Part shown: piece by piece, positions 8,785 through 14,545 of the stretch
Position numbering within the stretch: position 1 is the stretch's first letter
Layout: each line of letters opens with the position of its first letter
NCBI GenBank assembly: GCA_910585645.1
Contig: CAJUFP010000043.1
Coordinates: 1 to 34,836 of the forward strand
DNA length: 34,836 nucleotides
From: an uncultured Hungatella sp.
GTDB lineage: Bacteria; Bacillota; Clostridia; Lachnospirales; Lachnospiraceae
Direction of reading: 5' to 3'
Program-made: the position numbers and the translations under genes
Notes under the pieces: model-generated
Database searches by the model: none
What the model saw: the letters and a program-made list of their open reading frames with translations, nothing else
Told to the model about the DNA's origin: nothing

Positions 8785-8938
8785 GGATCTGGACGGATAG
8801 CGGGCAGGGGAGAGAAATGACAGCTGATTAAAAGATATTGAATCGTTGATAAGATCGCCCCCTTATTTATCATGGTTGGATGAAAGCCTTCTGTTCCGAA
8901 CGGGCATACGAAAAGGAAAGGATGTCCGGAGGGAACAG

Positions 8939-8955
8939 GCTGAACATGGTTCAGC
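8939..8955. promoter_or_regulatory. Palindrome upstream of the SprA-like gene
   Basis: GCTGAACATGGTTCAGC is a 7-bp inverted repeat around ATG. It lies about 90 bp upstream of the first possible start of the minus-strand gene and could be an operator or a leader hairpin. A smaller inverted repeat (TATGGT/ACCATA) lies about 12 bp further out. The rest of 8785-9052 shows nothing I can assign. Confidence 0.35.
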
Positions 8956-9052
8956 ACAGATAAATTTATGGTTATAGTACCATATTTAGGGATGGGGCGC
9001 AAGGGTAAATTTTTTGGTGGGGATGCTGGTAAGGGGGTGGCTGGTTGTCTAA

Positions 9053-9144
9053 GGCATATCTGAACCCGGACAGGACCATCCTTCCCTTCTCTCCCTGGCC
9101 TCACGCCCCCTCGTCCCATTGCGCACTCAACAATACACCAATTT
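9053..9144 (-). repeat. Dispersed intergenic repeat, family 1, copy 2
   Basis: On the minus strand it reads TATTGTTGAGTGCGCAATGG, a G-rich GGCGTGAGGCCAGGG block, GAGAAGGGAAGGA, and ends GGGTTCAGATATGCC. Both ends match copy 4 at 34705-34798 almost base for base, so the element is about 90 bp long. The interior varies more than the ends. Confidence 0.75.
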
Positions 9145-9197
9145 AGATCCCACGCAAATAGCAACCATATCCTGCCAAGCGTGAATCTGCCAACCTA

Positions 9198-9226
9198 TTG
9201 TATTTCCAAGTTTCGTATGTTATGAT
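9198..9226 (+). promoter_or_regulatory. Sigma-A promoter upstream of the AAA-ATPase relic and GntR gene
   Basis: TTGTAT (9198-9203), 17 bp, TATGAT (9221-9226). It probably belonged to the now decayed gene at 9292 and may today drive the GntR regulator through a leader of about 270 nt. Confidence 0.5.
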
Positions 9227-9291
9227 AAAAATAATGAACTTTACCGACAAAAGTGTGGCAGAGAATACCGGGCGAGGAGGTGAAAAAACAG

Positions 9292-9480
9292 ATGGGCATA
9301 TGTTTAAACCCGTCAGCTGCCGGATTTGCTGACATTTTAAAGGGGGATTTTAGTCTATACCAATCAGGTTATGGAGACTTCCAGAAAGTTGACCTACTTT
9401 AGCCGCCCCAGGCGGTTTGGCTGTGGAGGGGAGATGCTTTTGGTGGGCATCAATTACATTGCAAAAACCAAAAAACACAT
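9292..9480 (+). pseudogene. Relic of an AAA-ATPase-like (DUF1703-type) gene, 5' end only
   Basis: GAGGAGGTG precedes an ATG that opens MGICLNPSAAGFADILKGDF. This matches the typical start (MGIYLNP... followed by a GF or NF segment) of the AAA-ATPase-like/PD-(D/E)XK family abundant in Lachnospiraceae. The frame stops at 9402. One frame over, from 9371, the sequence reads METSRKLTYFSRPRRFG, the family's conserved 'xTxxKLTCxSRPRRFGKS' segment just before the P-loop. After RRFG the Lys-Ser is lost and similarity fades. The about 20 residues between the two parts are shortened, and the remaining several hundred codons are missing. The family match is from memory of its conserved motifs, not a search. 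Confidence 0.65.
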
Positions 9481-9497
9481 ATGTAAGATCATAAGAT

Positions 9498-10256
9498 ATG
9501 ATAGGCAGGCAAAGAAAGATCATGTATCATATTGAAAAAATGGAAAAGCAGCAGCTGGGTTCGCGGCTGGAGGACGAGCTGTTAAACTATATTTTGAAAG
9601 CCCCGGTGGAGGTTGGGCAGAAGATTCCCAATGAATTTGAGCTGGCCCAGAGGTTTGGGGTGGGCCGGAGCACGGTGCGGGAGGCGGTGAAGGGGCTTGT
9701 GACCAGAGGGATCCTTAAGGTGCGCAGGGGATCTGGCACGTTTGTGGTGAGCCACCATTCCCTGGAAGAGGATCCTCTCGGCCTTGCCAGGCTGGAAGAT
9801 AAGTACAAGCTGGCCCTGGAACTTTTTGAGCTACGGCTGATGATTGAGCCGGAGATCGCGTCTCTGGCTGCCCAGAAGGCGGGGGATGAGGAGAAGAGGC
9901 GGTTAAAGGAGTTGTGCGATGAGGTGGAGCGGCTGTACAAGGATGAGAAGGATCATTTGGACATGGACGTGGAATTTCACACCCATATTGCCAGGTGCAG
10001 CCAGAACCGGGTGGTGGAGATGCTAGTTCCGCTTATTAACTCGGCGGTCATCACCTTTGGCAGCCTGACTCACCGGAAACTGAAACAGGAGACTATAGAG
10101 ACTCACAGGGCTGTGACCGACGCTATTGTCAGTGGGGACTCGGTGGGGGCTAAGTGCGCTATGATCATGCATCTGACCTATAACAGGCAGATGCTGGTAA
10201 AGATGATGGAGGATCACCAGAAGGGGGAGGGGAAGCAGCAGGATTCTGTCGAATAG
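9498..10256 (+). CDS. GntR-family transcriptional regulator, FadR/FCD subfamily
   Basis: The N-terminal winged helix-turn-helix (IPNEFELAQRFGVGRSTVREAVKGL, about residues 43-67) is classic GntR. The C-terminal all-helical FCD domain shows the expected metal ligands: Asp and His in DVEFHTHIA and a later His in THRAVTDAI. FCD regulators usually bind an organic acid and act as repressors. The gene has its own terminator (10329-10365) and precedes a GntP permease and an IlvD/Edd dehydratase, so a sugar acid or its breakdown product is the likely inducer. Its likely target is the palindrome at 10445-10464. In-frame ATGs at 9522 and 9540 are alternative starts; none has a strong ribosome binding site. 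Confidence 0.9.
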   Translation: MIGRQRKIMYHIEKMEKQQLGSRLEDELLNYILKAPVEVGQKIPNEFELAQRFGVGRSTVREAVKGLVTRGILKVRRGSGTFVVSHHSLEEDPLGLARLEDKYKLALELFELRLMIEPEIASLAAQKAGDEEKRRLKELCDEVERLYKDEKDHLDMDVEFHTHIARCSQNRVVEMLVPLINSAVITFGSLTHRKLKQETIETHRAVTDAIVSGDSVGAKCAMIMHLTYNRQMLVKMMEDHQKGEGKQQDSVE

Positions 10257-10328
10257 ATCAGATGTTTGTAGACCGCACAGTTGCCAGGTCTTGACCATGT
10301 CAGGGAATATTTGTATAAAGCGTACAAA

Positions 10329-10365
10329 ACAGTAGCTTTACAGAGGGTAAATCTGCTGTTTTTTT
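10329..10365 (+). terminator. Rho-independent terminator after the GntR gene
   Basis: A 13-bp stem with one mismatch and one G-U pair (ACAGTAGCTTTAC against GTAAATCTGCTGT), loop AGAGG, followed by seven T residues. It separates the regulator from the permease operon. Confidence 0.75.
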
Positions 10366-10404
10366 GTGCAAAAAGGAGAAGAAAAATAAAACACATCAGA
10401 CATA

Positions 10405-10433
10405 TTGACAATAAGAAGGGTTAATAATATAAT
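10405..10433 (+). promoter_or_regulatory. Perfect consensus sigma-A promoter of the gntP-dehydratase operon
   Basis: TTGACA at 10405-10410, a 17-bp spacer, and TATAAT at 10428-10433. Such an ideal promoter is normally held down by a repressor; the GntR regulator next door and the palindrome that begins 11 bp after the -10 box fit this. Confidence 0.8.
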
Positions 10434-10444
10434 TTATATCATAA

Positions 10445-10464
10445 AACATAAGACGTCATATGTT
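10445..10464. promoter_or_regulatory. Operator-like palindrome at the gntP transcription start
   Basis: AACATAAGACGTCATATGTT is palindromic at 18 of 20 positions around a GACGTC core, with one more A-T pair on each side. It covers about +5 to +25 of the predicted transcript. Repression by the upstream GntR/FCD protein is an inference. Confidence 0.5.
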
Positions 10465-10500
10465 TAGAATCAATGGAACCGTGATACAAACAAAAGATCA

Positions 10501-10723
10501 ACAACGCACCAAGCAACAACAACGCACCAAGCAAGAACAACGCACCAAGCAACAACGAATCAAGCAACTCAACGCACCAAGCAAAAACAACGAATCAAGC
10601 AACACAACACACCAAGCAACAACAATGCACCAAGTAACAACAATGCACCAAGTAAGAACAACGCACCAAGTAAGAACAACGCACCAAGCAACAACAACAA
10701 ACCAAGCAACACAACACAACAAC
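10501..10723 (+). repeat. Twelve-copy 18-bp tandem repeat in the gntP leader
   Basis: Twelve degenerate units of GCACCAAGCAACAACAAC type lie head to tail between the promoter and the permease start. Most are 18 bp, one is 15 and two are 17. The 17-bp units change the reading phase, so the same DNA word would be read in three different frames: as RTKQ, then APSK, then HQAT. The DNA or RNA motif is therefore conserved, not a peptide. The strand is A/C-rich with few G or T bases, so the leader RNA should be largely unstructured. The remainder of the leader to 10744 only holds the ribosome binding site. Confidence 0.85.
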
Positions 10724-10744
10724 ATGAAACGGAGGGTAATTATT

Positions 10745-12100
10745 ATGGGAACAGACACAATGCTTGACCCCACAAGGCTCATTATCGCGGCCCTGGTGGG
10801 TTTGGCGCTTTTGTTGGTGCTGATCATCAAGTTTAAAATCCACGCCATGATCTCCATCCTGATCGGGGCTCTGGTTATCGGCCTGGTGGCGGGGATGCCG
10901 TTTTCGGATATTGTGACGGCAGTGAATGACGGTATTGGCAACACTTTAAAGGGAATCGCCCTGTTGGTGGGCCTTGGATCTATGTTTGGCGCCATCCTGG
11001 AGGTGTCGGGAGGAGCTCAGACCCTGGCAGTGACCATGGTGAAACGGTTTGGGGACGAGAAGGCCGCCTGGGCTCTGGGGATCACAGGCCTGGTTATCGC
11101 CATGCCGGTATTCTTTGACGCGGGGCTTATCATCCTGATCCCGCTGGCATTTTCACTGGCAAAAAGGACGAATCGGTCCTCTCTGTTTTACGCCATCCCT
11201 CTGTTGGCTGGTTTGGCTGTGGGCCACGCGTTTATTCCGCCTACGCCGGGGCCGGTTCTGGTGGCCACTATGCTCAATGTGGATCTTGGCTGGGTGATTC
11301 TGGTGGGAATTGCCTGCGGCGTGGCGGCCATGATCGTTTCAGGGCCTGTGTGGGGCTCAATCTGCGGCAAAAAGTATTTTGTTCCTGTTCCGGACCATGT
11401 GGCAAACCAGGAGGAGATCGACGAGTCCAAGCTTCCTGCCTTTGGGACCATTGTGGGGATCATCCTGATCCCGCTGGTGCTGATCATCTTTAAGTCCGTG
11501 GCCGGGGTTATGCCTGGGCTGGCGTCTGTGGAACCCCTCCTGGCTTTCCTGGGAGAACCCTTTGTGGCCCTTCTGATTGCCACGGTGGCGGCAATGTTCA
11601 TTCTGGGGATCAAGCACGGATATACCACGGAGGAGCTTGAGAAGATCATGACAAAATCCCTGGAGCCTACAGGACTGATCCTGCTGGTGACTGCCTGCGG
11701 CGGGGTTCTGCGGTATATGCTTCAGTATTCGGGCCTTGGAGATGTGATCGGTAACGCGGTTGCTTCCGCCAATCTTCCCATTGTGGTGGTGGCGTTTATT
11801 GTAGCGGCCCTTGTAAGGATCTGCGTGGGGTCCGCCACGGTGGCCATGACCATGGCGGCAGGTATCATTGCGGCTATGCCGGGGATCGCGGAGCTGTCGC
11901 CTATTTATCTGGCGTGTACCACGGCGGCGGTGGCAGGCGGCGCTACGGTCTGCTCCCACTTTAATGATTCCGGATTCTGGCTGGTAAAATCCCTTGTAGG
12001 GCTGGATGAGAAGACGACCCTTAAGACCTGGACCATTATGGAGACTCTGGTAGGCGGGACCGGGTTTGTGGTGGCGTTGATCATATCCTTCTTTGCGTAG
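10745..12100 (+). CDS. GntP-family gluconate/sugar-acid:H+ symporter
   Basis: A 451-residue integral membrane permease with about a dozen hydrophobic helices, the usual length for GntP. Family landmarks are ALLVGLGSMFGAILEVSGGA, IAMPVFFDAGLIILIPLAF and HAFIPPTPGP. It should import a hexonate or related sugar acid with protons. The start at 10745 (MGTDTMLDP) follows GGAGGG by 8 bp. The open frame continues upstream to 10460 through the repeat leader, but that part has no ribosome binding site and shifts repeat phase, so it is not coding. The dehydratase gene follows 52 bp later in the same operon. Specificity (gluconate, galactonate, xylonate or other) is undetermined. Confidence 0.92.
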   Translation: MGTDTMLDPTRLIIAALVGLALLLVLIIKFKIHAMISILIGALVIGLVAGMPFSDIVTAVNDGIGNTLKGIALLVGLGSMFGAILEVSGGAQTLAVTMVKRFGDEKAAWALGITGLVIAMPVFFDAGLIILIPLAFSLAKRTNRSSLFYAIPLLAGLAVGHAFIPPTPGPVLVATMLNVDLGWVILVGIACGVAAMIVSGPVWGSICGKKYFVPVPDHVANQEEIDESKLPAFGTIVGIILIPLVLIIFKSVAGVMPGLASVEPLLAFLGEPFVALLIATVAAMFILGIKHGYTTEELEKIMTKSLEPTGLILLVTACGGVLRYMLQYSGLGDVIGNAVASANLPIVVVAFIVAALVRICVGSATVAMTMAAGIIAAMPGIAELSPIYLACTTAAVAGGATVCSHFNDSGFWLVKSLVGLDEKTTLKTWTIMETLVGGTGFVVALIISFFA

Positions 12101-12120
12101 ATTTGGATCAGTGATATAAT
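12093..12120 (+). promoter_or_regulatory. Possible internal promoter before the dehydratase gene
   Basis: TTGCGT, 16 bp, TATAAT. The -10 is perfect and the -35 weak. It overlaps the end of the permease gene and could add expression of the dehydratase independent of the main operon promoter. Confidence 0.3.
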
Positions 12121-12152
12121 GAATAAAAAGATTGAGAAGGGAGCGAATTTTT

Positions 12153-13898
12153 ATGGAACTGACAAGTCAGAAAATGAGAAAGCTGGCGCCGGAGCTGGAT
12201 CCTCTCAGGATCGGCACCGGATGGAAGCCGGAGGATCTGGACAAACCGCAGATCATGATCGAGAGCACCTTTGGGGACAGCCATCCGGGAAGCGGCCATC
12301 TGGATCTTTTGGTGGAAGAGGTGCGAAAGGGCGTGGAGGAAGCCGGAGGATTTGGAGCCCGGTATTACTGCACGGATATCTGCGATGGGGAGAGCCAGGG
12401 AACGGACGGGATCAATTTCAGTCTGGTAAGCCGGGAGATTATTGCGGGGATGATCGAGATCCACGGCAACGCCACACCTTTTGACGGGGCTGTGTATCTG
12501 GCCAGCTGCGACAAGGGAATGCCTGGAAACCTGATGGGGCTGGCAAGGGTTGACGCTCCGGCTGTGGTGGTGCCCGGGGGAACCATGAACGCGGGGCCGG
12601 ACATGCTGACCTTAGAGCAGCTGGGCATGTACAGCGCCAAGTACCAGCGGGGAGAGATCGATGAGGAGAAATTAAACTGGGCCAAGTGCAACGCCTGTCC
12701 CAGCTGCGGCGCCTGCTCCTTTATCGGAACGGCGTCCACCATGCAGATCATGGCCGAGGCTTTGGGCCTGGCCCTGCCGGGAAGCGCCCTGATGCCTGCC
12801 ACCAGCCCGGATCTTTTGGCATTTGCAAGGCAGGCGGGAAAACAGGCGGTAAAGCTGGCTGCCATGGAGGGGATGCGCCCGTCGGATATGGTAACTGTCA
12901 AGAGCTTTGAGAATGCGATTCTGGTCCACGCGGCCATTTCGGGAAGCACCAACTGTCTGCTGCACATTCCGGCCATTGCCCATGAGTTTGGCATTGAGAT
13001 CACAGGGGATACCTTTGACAGGCTTCACAGAAACGCCAGATATCTGCTGGATGTGCGGCCTGCGGGACGGTGGCCTGCGGAGGTGTTCTACTACGCCGGC
13101 GGGGTTCCGGCCATTATGGAGGAGATCAAAGACCACCTTCACCTGGATGTGATGACGGTCACGGGAAAGACTTTGGGAGAGAATTTGCGGGAGCTTAAGG
13201 AAAACGGCTTCTATGAGCGCTGCGGCAGATGGCTGGATGATTTTAACCGGAGATACCAGGTACATGTGACAAAAGAGGATATTATCCGCCCCTATGATAA
13301 AGCCATTGGAACGGACGGGAGCATTGCGATCCTCAGAGGCAACCTGGCTCCCGAGGGGGCGGTGATTAAGCACACAGCCTGTCCAAAGGAGATGTTTAAG
13401 GCGGTTCTCAACGCCAGGCCTTTTGACAGCGAGGAGGAATGTCTGGACGCGGTGCTGAAACACAAGGTTCAGAAAGGGGACGCGGTGTTTATCCGCTATG
13501 AGGGTCCAAAGGGAAGCGGTATGCCGGAGATGTTCTACACCTCGGAGGCTATCAGCAGCGACAAGGAATTAGGACGCAGCATTGCCTTGATTACCGACGG
13601 ACGGTTTTCCGGCGCGTCCACAGGGCCGGTGATCGGACACTGCAGCCCGGAGGCCGCGGACGGAGGCCCTATCGCCCTGGTGGAAGAGGGGGATCTGATC
13701 GAGATCGATGTGATGGAGCGGAAGCTGAACATCATCGGCGTCAAGGGGGAGAGAAAGACGCCCCAGGAGATCGACGCCGTGCTGACAGAGAGGCGCAAAA
13801 ACTGGAAGCCGAAGGAGAGAAAGTACAAGAGAGGGGTTTTGCGGCTGTTTAGCGAGCACGCGGCAAGTCCTATGAAGGGGGCTTATCTGGATTTTTGA
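12153..13898 (+). CDS. IlvD/Edd-family dehydratase, probably sugar-acid (aldonate) dehydratase
   Basis: The enzyme removes water from a dihydroxy acid using an Fe-S cluster. For an aldonate the product is a 2-keto-3-deoxy acid. Family motifs are D-I-C-D-G-E-S-Q-G near residue 75 (the CDGxxQG form recalls phosphogluconate dehydratase), SCDKGMPG (Cys119, Lys121), CPSCGACS (Cys182, Cys185, Cys188) and TDGRFSGAS towards the C-terminus. The context of GntR regulator plus GntP permease argues for a sugar acid and against branched-chain amino acid synthesis. The start at 12153 has AAGGGAG 9 bp upstream; a TTG at 12132 would add seven residues. At 581 residues it has the length of pentonate/hexonate dehydratases. 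A KDG kinase and aldolase are not in the window. Confidence 0.85.
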   Translation: MELTSQKMRKLAPELDPLRIGTGWKPEDLDKPQIMIESTFGDSHPGSGHLDLLVEEVRKGVEEAGGFGARYYCTDICDGESQGTDGINFSLVSREIIAGMIEIHGNATPFDGAVYLASCDKGMPGNLMGLARVDAPAVVVPGGTMNAGPDMLTLEQLGMYSAKYQRGEIDEEKLNWAKCNACPSCGACSFIGTASTMQIMAEALGLALPGSALMPATSPDLLAFARQAGKQAVKLAAMEGMRPSDMVTVKSFENAILVHAAISGSTNCLLHIPAIAHEFGIEITGDTFDRLHRNARYLLDVRPAGRWPAEVFYYAGGVPAIMEEIKDHLHLDVMTVTGKTLGENLRELKENGFYERCGRWLDDFNRRYQVHVTKEDIIRPYDKAIGTDGSIAILRGNLAPEGAVIKHTACPKEMFKAVLNARPFDSEEECLDAVLKHKVQKGDAVFIRYEGPKGSGMPEMFYTSEAISSDKELGRSIALITDGRFSGASTGPVIGHCSPEAADGGPIALVEEGDLIEIDVMERKLNIIGVKGERKTPQEIDAVLTERRKNWKPKERKYKRGVLRLFSEHAASPMKGAYLDF

Positions 13899-14012
13899 CG
13901 GATCGTTTTGATGGATCCATATGATGCAAGATATAGGTGGCGGCCTGGATGTAACAGTTTGGATAACCCTTGAACCGTTACGCGTCCGGCCATGAAAATC
14001 GCTTCGCGATGG

Positions 14013-14087
14013 GGCCGGATGCCCTGCTGCCATTACGTTTTCGTACGGTCAGAGCGGTAAATGCGCAGACCTGCCTGAACGGTTACG
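14013..14087 (+). repeat. Dispersed intergenic repeat, family 2, copy A
   Basis: The core GCTGCCATTACG...GGTCAG.GCGGTAAA.GCGCAGACCTG..GAACGGTTAC matches, in inverse orientation, 20160-20222, with about 10 differences in 63 bp. A GGCCGGAT.CCC segment before the core is also shared. Just upstream, 13951-13982 holds a related inverted pair (GTAACAGTT and GAACCGTTAC). No coding sequence is visible in 13899-14203 apart from this repeat and the terminator. Confidence 0.7.
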
Positions 14088-14124
14088 CCTGGATTTCCAA
14101 CTGGAGATCCAGGCTGTTTTATTT
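14087..14124 (+). terminator. Rho-independent terminator of the gntP-dehydratase operon
   Basis: A 12-bp stem (GCCTGGATTTCC against GGAGATCCAGGC, one G-U pair), loop AACT, and a T-rich tail. It directly abuts the end of repeat family 2 copy A. Confidence 0.75.
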
Positions 14125-14203
14125 CTGGACTTTGCCTTAAGGTTATGGTATGCTTATATCATTCTAAGGAACCGTTTCGCCTACAGGAAAGGATGGTGAT
14201 ATT

Positions 14204-14497
14204 ATGACCGATCAGGAATTGTTATTGGCCATGTCTGATATGATGGACGGAAAGTTAAGATCAGCTCTGGGACCAATTGAAAATGAACTGCAATCGGTAA
14301 AGGATGAGGTCCATCAATTGAAACTTTATCAGGAAAATGTAATTATGCCGCGTCTCAATACGATTGAATCCTGCTATACAGATACATACAATCGTTATAA
14401 AAATTACCCGGATAAGATGGAATCTTCCTTTCAAGATATTGATTTGCTGAAAAAGGTGGTTGCCGAACACATCCGGAGACTGCAGGCATTTGCTTGA
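14204..14497 (+). CDS. Small coiled-coil protein of unknown function
   Basis: A 97-residue soluble protein without signal peptide or membrane segment. Hydrophobic residues at heptad spacing run from about residue 20 to 60 (LGPIENELQSVKDEVHQLKL), which predicts a coiled coil and probably an oligomer. Similar short 'DLMDKKL...'-type proteins occur in Lachnospiraceae, but I know no function. AAAGGATGG precedes the ATG at normal distance. The base composition is more A/T-rich than in the neighbours, which may hint at a different origin. It stands alone between a terminator and the GH31 gene 48 bp downstream. Confidence 0.65.
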   Translation: MTDQELLLAMSDMMDGKLRSALGPIENELQSVKDEVHQLKLYQENVIMPRLNTIESCYTDTYNRYKNYPDKMESSFQDIDLLKKVVAEHIRRLQAFA

Positions 14498-14545
14498 CAC
14501 AATCTGCGCAAAGCGCGGCGATAGAATCATAAGGAGGATAAAGTG

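Noticed and set aside
8700..9164. Minus-strand protein gene of 154 residues
   Set aside because: It crosses repeat family 1 copy 2, has no family resemblance, and overlaps the SprA-like frame.
10501..10723. CRISPR array
   Set aside because: The units are contiguous with no unique spacers, and no cas genes are present.
10460..10744. N-terminal extension of the GntP permease through the repeat leader
   Set aside because: No ribosome binding site before 10460, the repeat changes reading phase within it, and the ATG at 10745 has GGAGGG at normal distance and matches the family N-terminus.
14500..14545. Promoter TTGACA (14494-14499) to TAGAAT (14523-14528) for the GH31 gene
   Set aside because: The spacer is over 20 bp, too long for sigma-A; the GH31 gene may be read from the promoter of the small upstream gene.
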